64,000 bases of DNA from Tetranychus cinnabarinus (Eukaryota; Arthropoda; Arachnida; Trombidiformes; Tetranychidae): the NCBI GenBank assembly GCA_022266195.1, contig WHVY01000003.1, positions 1,426,001 to 1,490,000 of the forward strand, given 5' to 3'. The stretch's first letter is position 1. Every line of letters starts with the position of its first letter. This document shows, one piece after another, positions 30,112 to 42,870 of the stretch. A model generated the notes under the pieces. That model did no database searches, was not told where the DNA came from, and saw only the letters and a program-made list of their open reading frames with translations. The position numbers and the translations under genes are program-made.

Positions 30112-30306
30112 ATCTAACCAAAAAGTGCCAAAAATTTGAATTCGTTTTTAAAACAGAGTCGGGAAAACAATTTATGTCAGTTTCAATCGAAAGATTATCA
30201 TTGTAATTGTACTATGAATAGTTTTATTGGCGCCAGTGATGTGGAAGGTAACGAAAGTGATGATGTGATAGCTAAATCTCTAATAAAATTGTGTAAAATA
30301 AAATAA
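30112..30306 (+). pseudogene. Frameshifted small ORF, copy A of 38317-38520
   Basis: Same sequence as the 67-codon ORF in copy B but with one extra T early on (CAAAAATTTGAA versus CAAAAATTGAA), which shifts the frame to a stop after SLSL. The 3' half, from CQFQSK to the terminal CKIK and its A-rich tail, is still open in the other frame. Confidence 0.4.
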
Positions 30307-31657
30307 AAATAGCAACTGTTAAGCAAGTGAATATAATATAATAGTTACACTGCTGAAATTATATATTAATTTCATAATAAATTTCAGTTTATACAAGGGA
30401 ATGAAATATTTTTTCATAAATGTTGCTCTAAAATGTTCACTGGAACTGAAAATAGTCACGATTAAATGTACAATCAATTTACATTAAAAAGAGCAAGATT
30501 GTTAATAAGTTTACTTCGTTGTCCAAAAAAACTCACTTGTCGGTCTGAATGAAAAAATTGGCACTAAAATGGTGAATATTTATTAATCAGATCTGAAGAT
30601 TATTTAGTTTTCTTTTCATCTTCATGGACAGTCTTCAGGTTCATCATTGTCAAATTATCTACAGGTTGATCAATTCAGCGAGCAAACAACGCTATAACGG
30701 CAATTTTAAAAGCAAGCTTGAGCTGTAAGTCCCTTAATCATTTGCCAGCATAGAGAGATGTTTTGTCAATCTCTGCATCATAACTCCCAAGAAATGGTCA
30801 ATCCATTTTATATTTTGAATATTGCTGGGATGTTCATTTCAAATCTATTTTAAATAAATATAACGATTATTGGACAGTTATTGAAAAGTGGCATGAAACT
30901 ACAAATGACCGAATAATCGGCAACAAATATTTTGTATTTCAATATTCTATCGAACTCTTTGCCCGTTGTTTATTGATTGTACAAAATGCTCTACAATAAT
31001 CTTACATACTCCTGATACTAAATATCATTTGATATTCTCACATATTCTGGTTTTTTGTTTCAATAAATACTTCTTAAAGTTATTGAAGACTGCAATTTGG
31101 ATTGAATTAAAGTGAGAATAGAGATAGAAACTTTCTGATCTTGTTGCCGTCATCTATCGATGAAAAAAGCAACAACATAATTAAATGTCTAAAATTATTG
31201 ATTGTTGAAAAAAAACATTCAAGAGAGTTAGAAATCTTTCATTGACTGTTCGACTCGTCTTAAACTTGTCTCAATCAAAAGTTAAAAATAATGTTATAAA
31301 TTTCAAGTCTTAGCGGTTAAAATTCAGAACTCAGCAAATAACCGATTACTAGTAACTGTAGAATGAGTAATCATGACCATTTTCTGGAAAATAACGGAAT
31401 AATGCCAATTATCTAGTCGCTTTGGTTTCGACTGGTCAAGTATCTAGAAACAAAACATTGTAAGTGATTAATTTCAAGAAAAGAATATCAAACATTTAGA
31501 TTTATTGAAACACTAACATTGTAAGTAAAACTTTTAGTTATTGAAATTCAATAATTGAATATCTAGATTGTGCGAGTTATTCATTAAAACAGCCATTCAT
31601 GAACCGATAGTTACTATTGCCGATGAACTAACCGGTTAAAAATACTTGAAACAAGTG

Positions 31658-31910
31658 CAGTTTTATTTTCCTTCTCACAGAATAGCAAAAAGTCACGCTT
31701 TTACGCGTATGCCATTACAGCAGAGTATACTGTAATCCTCTGTCGCTCTAAAAAAATTTTAGAGGCAGAGGTTTGACAATCAAAAAACGGACACCTGCTA
31801 TTTTTCACTTTTTATGCACCCCTGATGGGCTATCCAAAAATATATATCGCATTAGAAAACTCGAGCGACAGTTCGTGCCGACCCCTTGTGAGCTCAAGGC
31901 CCAGTTCGGC
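31658..31910. repeat. About 253-bp insertion unique to copy A
   Basis: Copy B reads straight from ACAAGTG to TAAAGGAATGG, while copy A has extra DNA here, including a GCTCTAAAAAAATTTTAGAGG hairpin. It is more GC-rich than its flanks. It may be a small mobile element; no TSD is clear. Confidence 0.5.
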
Positions 31911-31968
31911 GTAAAGGAATGGTAACATTTCTGAACACAAGAGGGCGCTTCAATCCTGGTTTTCTGGT

Positions 31969-32260
31969 AAACTTTTTGCATCTCTGTAAAAAAAATAATT
32001 AAATAAGTTAAAATTAATTAAAATTGTCAACATAGCTCACCGACAAACTAGTAATCAACACTATAAATCGTTAAAATGACTTCAAACTCATCATCTCAGC
32101 AAGAAAACAGTGGCTCTCAGGTGGCAACCCAAGGTGACTTACCTGCACCCCCTATTTCTTGAACTTAGAGTTAATGTAAACTGTCAAAATGCATGATTAG
32201 GTGGAGCGCTTAAAGCTCACCCTGTTACGACTTCCTTAAGAACCAATAAATAACTTGTCC
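31969..32260. other. Unique sequence between duplication A and the Mef2 fragment
   Basis: Holds a 28-codon ORF (32075-32161, MTSNSSSQQENSGSQVATQG and on) with a start context resembling a gag-type leader. This is too short to assign. Confidence 0.3.
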
Positions 32261-33882
32261 ATTCAATGTCTTCATCATTGAAAGAAACCTTAGTAAGTGA
32301 TTGAAAGAAAAGGCGAAATGGTGAAATGACGATGAAGGAATGGCCAAAGTTAGCGATAACTTTTTCTTCCCATTTTGTCCTGTTTACCTTTTATTTATTG
32401 TTATCCCTTGTTAGGACGGACTCTAAGACGGACTCAAGAGTGAACCCTAAAAAAGTCCATTCATTGACCATTATTTATTCGGCCTATTAGTTATTTTAAA
32501 GCTATTAACTATTATTGGTAAAAAAAGGATGAAACTGATGAAGATGAGACTAAATGTTTAAGTTAAGTTAAGGTATATTGGGAAAAGCTTTTTGTCTTAT
32601 TACCTTTCAATCCTAAACAGTTTTACCAATTACCAGAGTAAGTTTTGTTGTTTTGTCCCAAAAAAAGGTGAAAAGGCCGCCATAAAAAAAAGGGTTGACA
32701 ATATTGGGTTCAAGATTGAAGTGAAGATACAATTTCCTACAGAGAGACGCTCATATCGTTATACACGTTATTGCATGTTTTACCTCAATCGCTCTTCATT
32801 CCTCTTCCTCTCTCTCTTCTTTCACTTTCATCTTACACCCTCACTCTGTCTATCTTTCTCGCTTGATTCCTCTCTGATCTTGTCTCATTCATCGACTTGT
32901 TTTCAGCTCCTCTAACTCACTTTGAATCGGTTCTGTGTCTATTGCTATTCACTTGCTTAGTTGTTACTTGACTGGTTAAACTGTATTTTGATAACATTTT
33001 ATTTATTTACAGTTTTTACTTATTATAGAGATTTAACCATCACATCATCTCACTGTCATCATCTTCATCATCACCATCATCATCGGCACCAGTATCATCA
33101 TTAATACAGTTATATATTGATAACAGAATAATGGGACGCAAAAAAATTCGAATTTCAAGGATTACAGATGAACGTAATCGTCAGGTAAGTTTAGTTTTTT
33201 ACTGTCACCCGATCAGCCATTTGTCCAATTGTTCAAACTGTGTCTTCAACTCGACAAGGTACAACACCAGATTCTGGAATACATTTGGATAGCCTTTGGT
33301 CAAGAGTTTAAACATTGATATTGACTTGTTTCCCTTGACCTTTGGTGCATTTGTTACCCTCCAAATATCAATCCATCAACAGTTACTTTCCAACAGTGTT
33401 TCAAGTTTTTTGTTTGCCTTGTCCAGTTTCAACACTGACCTTTGTACAACTCATTTTTTTACCTTGCTTTTAATACATCGTATCTTTGTTTTGTGATGTA
33501 CAAAATATACCTTTTCAGGTCACATTTACCAAAAGGAAGTTTGGTTTGATGAAAAAAGCTTATGAGCTTAGTGTATTGTGTGACTGTGAGATCGCTCTCA
33601 TCATTTTTAATAGCACAAATAAATTATTTCAATATGCCAGCACCGATATGGACAAAGTGCTCCTTAAATATACCGAGTACAATGAGCCCCATGAAAGCCG
33701 GACCAACAGCGATATTGAAGAGGTAAATATCACAATCCTTCTTTTTATTCACCAACTATGCTCAACTCATGACTAAATTTTTTCTTCAATTTGCTTTCTC
33801 CACTTAGACTTTGCTAAAAAAAGAAAACAAAAATTCGGCCACATTTTCATATGAAAGTGCTCAATTATTCACAGAATGCTGA
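32261..33882 (+). CDS. Mef2-like: Truncated Mef2 duplicate (coding exons 33131-33184, 33519-33722, 33808-33882)
   Basis: From 32261 the sequence follows the Mef2 5' region of 45680 onward, then coding exon 1 (ATG 33131, MGRKKIRISRITDERNRQ), exon 2 (MADS remainder plus MEF2 domain) and the start of exon 3. Exon 3 leaves homology after NSA and stops at TGA 33880-33882, giving 110 residues. Exon 2 differs from the full gene at one base (Val85 to Glu); exon 1 has Gln7 to Arg. All splice sites look functional. If expressed, it would be a DNA-binding and dimerising MEF2 without activation domain. A 66-bp leader segment just before the ATG is missing compared with the full gene. Confidence 0.8.
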
Positions 33883-33951
33883 TGTTGGCGCCTTATTTCC
33901 CACTTTCGTTAAATGTGCGTTGTTCTGGCATGGTTGCCTACAGTAACTCGG

Positions 33952-34168
33952 CAGAAACTGATTTAAAACCAGAAATAAAATGTAAATTATTGCAAGAGTT
34001 GAAAGTGAACAATCACTTGATTGAATCTTGGAAGTGTTTGATTAATAAGTGATCTATTATACGTTTATACTTACACATACACTGCTTTGTTGAAAGCTTG
34101 TTATTAAAAGGTCAAGCGACCATTTATTGAGCCTCCACATTTGCCTCCACCTGTATTATTTATTACAA
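33952..34168. repeat. Mosaic junction: copy of 1408-1590 fused to copy of 4520-4558
   Basis: Positions 33952-34130 match the repeat at 1408. At TTGAGC the match switches to GAGCCTCCACATTTGCCTCC, from the secreted-protein gene at 4520-4558. From about 34180 the sequence is duplication B. Confidence 0.8.
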
Positions 34169-34589
34169 CAACAATAAGCTTTTTACATTAAATTCGATCA
34201 CTAAGAAACAATTGATGACAAATTATTAAAATGAACAAAAAAGTAATTTTATATTGCAATTGAAAGTTTCAGATCTCATCAGAATACCGATAAACTGAGA
34301 TCAACCTGAAATTTGTGACCAGGTTAGAAGGAATCGATTCAAGGAATGGTGATATCGCATAACTTGGCGATGTTTGTTTCATTTGTCATTAGAGAAAGCT
34401 AATTACATTACCATGAGGTTAATGAGAAATGAAATTAAGAGAAATCCTTGAGAACAGTTAGATCGTTAGTATTCACTAGTTTTTGGCAAAAGTCATGGGT
34501 AAAGGTAAAGATGGTGTTAATGGAGTGTTACTAATTTTTACAATTAATTTGTGTCTAGCATCATTAAGTTGATAATGGACTAGGAAGGT

Positions 34590-35415
34590 CTTGAAAGTCT
34601 CTTCAAAAGATTGAAACAATCGAGTTGAACTGCAAAAACTGGCATAAATAGTATCTTCAAGTCTTGTCGACAATTACTATGGACAAAAATATGATTTGAG
34701 AGTCGAGAGTATGGACATTGTGGTTTGAATTAGCATAAAAACAGGACTTTGAAACTAACACATACGAGCTTATACATTAAACACTAAACATTTAACCTGT
34801 TTGACATAACATATTTCGAACCAAAACATAAGTGAAGCACAAAAACAATGAAAAAAAAGGTTATAAATGTTATAAAAGACACAATTAACACATTTTTAAC
34901 ATTTATGCATCAAACTTGTACACAAATGGGCTAAAAACGGGTAAAAATTGGCTTCTTTCAAGTTTAAACTCTGGCAAGTTGTAGTGGCATAAAAACTGAG
35001 TCCTTTAGTGCGACTATAAGGTTTCTAACATTGATAGTTTTCGTGAAAATCGAGTCCAAAGTTGAAACTTCGATTGCCTTTTGTACGTTTGTGGGACCAG
35101 ATTTTTTCATCAGACTTGATCTAAATTCTGTAAATTTAAATGATCAACGAGACAATGTACTTATTTTTAGAAATAAAATTCTCGGTTTACTGTAAAACAG
35201 ATCAATTCGATTTTCGTTTAAACCGACCTATTTCTATGATCGGGAAAGTTAGAGACATGAAACTCACTATGTGTGCATAAAAATTGTTTGTTTAAATTAT
35301 GGATTAAATATTTTCTTCAAATGATCAACAACTCTCTTGATTTTGGCCATTAACCCAAAAATTTCCAGCCTCGATATTACGAGAATGGCATCATCTACGA
35401 TCATGATTCTTCAAT
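34590..35415. repeat. Left arm of fold-back palindrome, copy B
   Basis: Homologous to the 26497-27260 arm. Pairs with about 35660-36440. Confidence 0.8.
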
Positions 35416-35659
35416 CCATCATTAGATTTCGTTATTGACTATAATTTATTGAAATATTAGGCCACTTAAGATTTTCAATAAAAAGATACAGCCTTTTATT
35501 ACTTAAGTTACCAGATGTGATTCTTGATTTATGAAGTTAAATGGTTAGTCAACCCGAATCTTATCTGTCAGAAATAAATTCAGTATTTCTTGAATTAGCT
35601 CAGCTTTTCTTCGATATTAAGTGGTATTATATTAAAACCCATAATCAAATCTAATGTTT

Positions 35660-36440
35660 AGTCGAAGAATGATGATCATAGGTGATACCATTCTCGAAAT
35701 ATCGAGGCTCGAAATTTTTGGGTTAATGGCCAAAATCAAGAGAACTGTTGATTATTTGAAAAAAATATTCAATCCATGATTTATGCAAACAATTTTTATG
35801 GACATATAGTGAGTTTCATGTCTCTAACTTTCCCGATCATAGAAATAGGTCGGTTTAAACGAAAATCGAATTGATCTGTTTTACAGAAACCCGAGAATTT
35901 TATTTCTAAAAATAAGTATATTGTCTAGTTGATCATTAAAAGTTACTGAATAAGCATGAAGTCTCATGAAAATATCTGGTCCCACAAATGTACAAAAGGC
36001 ATACGAAAGTTTCAACTTTGGACTCGATTTTCTCGAAAACTATCAATAAGAGAAACCTTTAAATCGCACTAAAGGATTCAGTTTTTATGTGTTCACAACT
36101 TGCCAGAGTTTAAACTTGAAAGAAATTAATTTTTACACGGTTTTAGCCCATTTGTGTACAAGTTTGATGCATAAATGTTAATAATGTGTTAATTGTATTT
36201 TTTATAAGAGTAAAAACCTTTTTCTTCATGGTTTTGGTGTTTTACTTATGTTTTGGCCCAAAATTTCTTATGTTAAATGTTTAGTATTCAATGTACAAGC
36301 TCGTATGTTTTCAAATTCCAGTTTTATGGCCATACAAACCCACAAAGTCCATACGCTGGACTCTAAAGTCAAGTCTTTGTCCAGTTTGTTCCAATCTTTT
36401 GAAGAGACTTCCAAGCCTTTCCAAAAGTCAAACTCTTCGT
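35660..36440. repeat. Right arm of fold-back palindrome, copy B
   Basis: Homologous to 27500-28270. The loop between the arms (35415-35660) runs in the opposite orientation to that of copy A. Confidence 0.8.
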
Positions 36441-36757
36441 AATAAATTCATTCAATAATGACTTTAAATTGTGCATTTTCTTGATGATTTTAGTATAAAA
36501 TAAAGAATAAAATGTTACTTTCGTTGTTTGTTAAACAAATTGCTTTTATGACTTTCATTTTTGTGCAATAAGATCAACCAAAGCTCAAATTGGTTTCTTT
36601 ACGACTGTTTATATGCAGAAATTAAATAAAGTTTATGAGAATTGATCCAATTGAAATTAGATTGGATTAGAAAGAAATTTGTTTTAAAGAATATATTATA
36701 ATATTTATTGAATATCACATTTTTAAGACTAGCAATTGATACAATTGTTGAATTAGA

Positions 36758-37491
36758 TCATTTTTTGATATTGTTACATAATCGAAGGTTGAAAAGACCA
36801 CATTTTGACTTGAACAATTGTCGGTTATCCTTAAGCTCATTGATAACAGTCTTCCAGTCGACATCAGTAGAAGTTGATTCAGCTTTGGTTGATTCAAGGA
36901 ACTTGACTAAACCATCAACATCACCAGCATGTTGGTACTTCAAGATATCAGTTTTGTGGGCCAAAAGGAAAGAGACTAAAGTTTCTCGCTTAACTGAAGT
37001 CAACTTAGTTCCAGGTCCAGTGTTTCTCACAGCCCAAGCAACGAGAGATGGAAGTCCGTGTTCCTTTTCCTCACTTTGTCCAGTTACTTTCTTTTCAAGA
37101 ATCTTACCGAAAACAAGAACCCAATGGACTCCTTTAGTACCTGATTCATCAGCATGATCCTTTAAAAACTTGGTAGCACCAATGATGTTGAGTGAGTTGT
37201 AGTACTTAAGAAACTCGTCTCGATACTTCTCAGTAAACTGATAAAACTTAGCTGCGTCAATCTTAGCTGCTTGACAGTCCTCTTTAGGGTCAGCAGCAGC
37301 CCAGAGAAGCAATGGGATTGCTTCAGTAACAGCACCACTATTAGCAATTTCATCGCCTGAAATGAATGATAAAATAGAGAAATCGAAATGTGAAAACATT
37401 ATTCAACCTTATAAATTGATTTTCATGGCTTACCTGAGACGATGAAAGATGGAAGGATGAGGAGTGAAGCAACAACAAGTAAACGCATCAT
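36758..37491 (-). CDS. Secreted helical protein, copy B (exons 37491-37434 and 37356-36758)
   Basis: 218 residues, a paralogue of 28721-29450. The signal peptide differs by one residue (ILPSF for ILPAF) and the mature chain read from exon 2 is the same. Splice sites are intact with a 77-nt intron. The intron sequence differs from copy A much more than the exons and upstream DNA do. No family is recognised. Confidence 0.85.
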
Positions 37492-37575
37492 TTTGACCGA
37501 GATTGATTTCACGTTGGATTCAACTGTAACTAGACTGGGAACAATTTTATGATAATTTACTCTGGATTTTCATCG

Positions 37576-37585
37576 CTTTTATATC
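37576..37585 (-). promoter_or_regulatory. TATA box of secreted-protein gene B
   Basis: Minus strand GATATAAAAG about 85-94 nt upstream of ATG 37491, identical in context to copy A. Confidence 0.6.
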
Positions 37586-38316
37586 ATTTTGTAGTTTAAG
37601 TCATCGTGAACTTGCTTGTACTTTTATGATTTGACATTGATTTTGATTAGATGGTGACAGATTTATCTCATTGTTTCAATTGTTTTTCCTACCGAATTGG
37701 CATTATTTGTCTCACCTGAACATCTCAAATATAAATATCATCAGTTAATTATCAGTATCAATGGTTAATCATATTATTAATTGTGACATTATTAACGCTA
37801 ATTGCTATACTAAATTGAGTCTAACTTTTTTATACTCATCCTGTAGTTTAATCTACCGTTTATTACCTCTAATACATCTTCAGACTAACATTTCCTTGTA
37901 AAAAAGGATAAAATTTTGAATTGTTCAACATTCGAAAAGTATAATCCTTGATGATATCGAATTGAAATTTTACCTATTTTTGAATCCAATTCCCAATTAA
38001 AAAGAAAGCTGTTCCTAGCTCGTGAAGACGGAACCAGAAATATCTTTAAACTATTATTTTTCAAAGACGGAATTTAAAATGCTCTTGACAATTGAATAAA
38101 AGCTATAAATAATAATACAAATACAAGTTCTTGTGTTAATGTAATTGAGTTACGAGGTAATCTGATAGAAACAAAATTATGAAATTGAAATTTAATCTCG
38201 ACATTCTGAAGCCTATTCAATTAATTAAATACCTATTCATATATAGTTTCATATATTCATTTAATTAAATAAGGATTGGATTTGAAACAATAGACCATAC
38301 CAGACGATACTGAAGA

Positions 38317-38520
38317 TTGGAAGACGATCTAACCAAAAAGTGCCAAAAATTGAATTTATTTTTAAAACAGGATCGGGATAACAATTTATGTCAGTTTCTA
38401 TCGAATCATTACCATTGTAACTGTACTATTAATGGTTTTATTGGCGCCAGTGATGTGGAAGTTAACGAAAGTGATGATGTGATAGCTAAATCTCTAATAA
38501 AATTGTGTAAAATAAAATAA
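38317..38520 (+). CDS. Small ORF with a decayed twin in copy A
   Basis: 67 codons from ATG 38317, preceded in frame by other open codons, containing CQFLSNHYHCNCTINGF and ending AKSLIKLCKIK, with A-rich AATAAAA-type sequence over the stop. It could be the last exon of a lost gene. The twin at 30112-30306 is frameshifted. Confidence 0.3.
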   Translation: MEDDLTKKCQKLNLFLKQDRDNNLCQFLSNHYHCNCTINGFIGASDVEVNESDDVIAKSLIKLCKIK

Positions 38521-39822
38521 AAATAGCAAAGTGTTAAGCAAGTGAATATAATATAATAGTTACACTGCTGAAATTATATATTAATTTCATAATAAATTTC
38601 AGTTTATACAAGGAATGAAATAATTTTTCATAAATGTTGCTCTGAAATGTTCACTGGAACTGAAAATAGTTACGATTAAATTTGCAGTCAATTTACATCT
38701 AAAAGAGCAAATTGTTGATAAATGCACTTCGTTGTACAAAACACTCAGCCTGAATGAAAAACTGGCACTAAAATGGTTAATATTTATTGATCAGATCTGA
38801 AGATTATTTAGTTTTCTTTTCATCTTCATGGAAAGTCTCCAGGTTCAACATCGTCAAATTATCTAATATGTTGATCAATTCAGCGAGTAAACGGCAGTTT
38901 TAAAAGCAAGCTTGAGCCGTAAGTCTTTTAACTATTATTTGCCAACATAAGAGATGTCAATCTGCTGCATTAAAACTCCCACAAAATGTAATTTGCGATT
39001 CTATCGGACTCTTTGCTTTGCCCGTTGTTTATTGATTGTACAAAATGCTCTAAAATACGGTGCACACTCCTGATATTAAATATCATTTGATATTCTCACA
39101 TATTCTGGTTTTTCTTGTTTCAATAAATGCTTCTTGAAGTTATTGAAGACTGCAATTTGTATTGAATTGAAGTGCGAATAGAAATAGAAACTTTCTGATC
39201 TTGTTGCCGTCATCTATCGATGAAAAAAGCAACTTTATTTGAATCAACAAAAGTAATCAGTTGATTTGTGATTGCCGCCAAGACCATCGCCGCCATTACA
39301 TGTTTAAAATTAGTGATTGTTGAAAAAAAACATTCAAGAGAGTTAGAAATCTTTCATTGACTGTTCGACTCGTCTTAAATAATAATACAAATGTCTTGTC
39401 TCAATCAAAAGTTAAAAATAATGTTATGAAAAATTTGTAGCTTTCAAATCTCAGCGGTTAAAATTTAGAACTCAGCAAATAAACAATTACTGGAAACTGC
39501 AGAATAAGTAACCATGACCATTTTCCCGAAAATAACGGAATAATACCAATTATCTAGTCGCTTTGGTTTCCACTGGTCAAGTATCAAGAAACAAAATATT
39601 GTAACTGTTTTCAAGAAAAGAATATCAAACATTTAGATTTCTTGAAACACTAAGTAAGACTGTTGGTTATTGAATATCCAGATTTATTCATGAAAATAGT
39701 CATTCATGAACCGATAGTTACTTATTGCCGATGAATCAACCGGTTAAAAATACTTGAAACAAGTGTAAAGGAATGGTAAGATTTCTCAACACAAGAGGGC
39801 GCTCCAATCCTGGTTTTTTGGG

Positions 39823-42800
39823 TTTCTTGTACATTCAACTTAAACCCTTTGATAGAGACTTGCCGCCAAACACCGTTACCAACAATATTCCCACCTATAT
39901 CAAGATTCTAAGAATTGGCTCAACAGTTCTTGCTAAAACCTCCACAACCAAAAAGCCATAATACAATGGATACTTCGCAACAAACCAGAGTTACTTCCTA
40001 AGCCAGACTTTACCAAAAATATGATCTATGGTACAACTCAAACGAAGGAAACATTGTTTAATCTCCTCTCACGTAGACACTCCACAAACCAATGGCAGCT
40101 CCATTTTTCTCGATGAAACCAGGACCGGACATGACAAGCTCGGGACGACGACCAGGAGTTCTCGGACCATTCTCGGAGTATACAATTACCTAATAGGAGG
40201 CAAAAGACGAATCTGTCACATCAACAGTCCAACGTACATCTTTTTTGTCACTGTCCATTCAAATGACCAAAGAGTACAACTTGCTCATATTGGTAACGAT
40301 ATAAAATCACTGAAAACTACTCTTGAAACATGTGAAAATCAGTCTTAAATTCCTGATTGATGTCACCATATCTTAGATTCATGACAATGATCCCTAACAA
40401 CACTGTAAACAATCCCCTCTTTCATTTCATGTTTACCCCTCTTTTTATCAAACCTTGTATTGCTCATGATTCCTGAATTGTACACACTGCGCATTTTTAG
40501 GTAGCGTCTAACCGACAGTAATACCCTCTACAAATGAAATCTACAAAATTAGGTTAAAACTCAGAGAAATCTTAGTCTTTTTCTGTTTACATTACAATAT
40601 ATTTTTGTGTCATTTTTCATTATCAATTTGTTTCGTTTTTGTTCTCCTTCTTAATCCATATTAGCTGTGAAATATTATCATAATATATTGAACAAGAAGC
40701 ATTGTTAAAAGTATAATTGTTTTCATTAAACAGTTATAAGCCTTGTAGAGTTAATATATTTATTAAACCGTTAACTGTTTTTCAATTCGTTAGTATATAT
40801 AATATACTTACATAGATATATATAAATACACACACACATATATCTGTGTACATTTCATCAATCGTAAGACCTCTCTATTTTATGTTTATTTCACTAAATG
40901 CGTTAAAATTGTTATAATCGACGTTATAATCGTTCTCTCGAAAAATTATGATATCATCATCTATTATAATCTATTGTTCATCTTTTCAAATAATCTATAA
41001 ATGTGTATAAAATCTGTGTTTACATCAAATTTTCAAATCAATTCAGTGATTGGAGCCTAAACACTGGTTACATCATTTTCATTTTATACATTAAATGAGA
41101 GTCTAGGAAAAAAAATAATATTTAATATTTTACCTCAATTGACTATTGACTATTGACTATTGTGAATCTTCAACTTGTGACCTTTATTGTTTGTTAACAA
41201 TTTACAAATTTAATTTGTTTATAAATATCAACCATCAACAACCAAACAAACCAATTAACTACAGGACCAGTTTTCATCATCTCTGTAATTATCAAAGGTT
41301 AACCCATTGGTTGTACTTTGAGGTAAGCAACCAGTTTTTTTTGTGCTCATTTTTGCTATCAAAACCTGATTCTTCTCTCTCTCACTCTCTCTTCTAACCC
41401 TTTTAAGTTACCACTATTTTCATGATCACCATCAGATTAATTTATCTCTCAAGCTCACTAACCTCCGTCAATATTGTTTAGCTATTATTGTTAACTTACC
41501 CTACATAACGAAAAGCCAATCTTTTAAGCCTTTTCCTTGAGGTTCAACCGAAAAGACCTCTTACTCAGTAACACAGAGAGATTATCCTAACTGTCTTTCT
41601 CAATTTGTCTCATTTTCTTTCTTTTCTCTCTTCACAATCTTTTCTTCTTTCCCCTCTTCCTCTGTCTGTTTACCTGTCTATCAATTTGTTTTTCTCTGTC
41701 TCTTTTTGCAAGAAGCAAGAAAAAAAAATGAGTATTCGAGGCCATTCAAATATCACAGCATTTACCTTGTTTAAAGGTAACATGAAAGAGAATGAGTGAG
41801 AATAAAAGTGAGATGAAAAAAAAAGACAGAGACATAGGTAAAGAGAGAGAGAAGAAGACAAACAGACAGAGGAAAAAGAGAGTTGATTGAAAGATAAGAT
41901 GATGATGACGATGATGTTGTGATAGTTATGCACCTCATCGCAATCATACATTGAATTATTTCAACAGCATTCATGTCCTTGTTATCAATCAGCTTTTTTA
42001 ATTCAACTTCTTTCCTTAATTGATAATTTTTACTCCTTTCATTTCATTTTCAATTTGATGACCTTCTCACCCACTTTCACTCCCATTCACTCTCTCACCA
42101 GTCTAGTAACAAAATGTATAATTTTCGGGTTGATTTATGAATTGCTTTCCAATTTGGCTTGCCAAAATTGAACGTTAATGTGTGTTATTTTGTTTACAAT
42201 TAACGTTACCTTTGATTGTTTCTTCAAGTGAAATCACTTGCACCTTGTCAGGTAACTATCCATTTTTTATCTGCAGTTTAGTTAAGATATAAACCAATGA
42301 GAGGTAACATAGAGTCAAGTGTATTAATAATAAAAGTATCACAACCAGAAAACAACTCTCACCATTTTTATTTATTTCAACCATTTGATAATCATGATGC
42401 TGACGACGATCATCATCCTCATGTTTATCAAAACATCTCACCATCCTTGTTGTGAGAAATGTATTAATCAGCATTAATCCATGAGTTGAATATTGTTAAA
42501 TCAGATTCCATGAGAATAGCAAACAAACTAAAAATCAATTACTAAATATTGACATGAACAAAAATTAAATTGAATAATTGTAAGCAAAATAGAGTCCAAA
42601 AAATGTTAACCATGAGATTATTAAGATTCCTATCAAATGACAATCTTGGAGCATTACAAGTTTAAACCAATGATTACCAGAAATTCATGGAAACATGATT
42701 AATTCTGTTCTCTTTTTTTCAATATTCATTATTCATTATTCAAATTGTTTAGTTGCATTGTAAAATGGCAACGAGATTTCGTTGATCATAAACCTTTTTG

Positions 42801-42870
42801 TTAACTAAAGCAATCCAACAGCAAAAAGCTTTGATAATAAGTTATCAGCTGTCTGCAAAAATGACCAACT
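39823..42870. other. No supportable gene
   Basis: Right of duplication B: a few 60-106-codon ORFs without gene structure, (TA)n/(CA)n tracts at about 40790-40850, and pyrimidine-rich then purine-rich low-complexity DNA at 41590-41900. Confidence 0.5.

Larger units (their letters stand above)
26022..31968. repeat. Segmental duplication, copy A
   Basis: Aligns in direct orientation with 34180-39822 from TTAAGCTTTTAACATCAAAT to AACACAAGAGGGCGC. Identity is patchy: near-complete around the secreted-protein gene, moderate elsewhere, with indels. Besides the gene and the palindrome it contains only AT-rich DNA and a decayed small ORF. Confidence 0.9.
34180..39822. repeat. Segmental duplication, copy B
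   Basis: Direct-orientation homologue of 26022-31968. Differences include an insertion of about 180 bp at 37877-38062, absence of the 31658-31910 insertion, and an inverted palindrome loop. Confidence 0.9.

Noticed and set aside
40028..40348. 106-codon plus-strand ORF
   Set aside because: No recognisable domain, no splice or promoter support, codon use like random AT-rich DNA.
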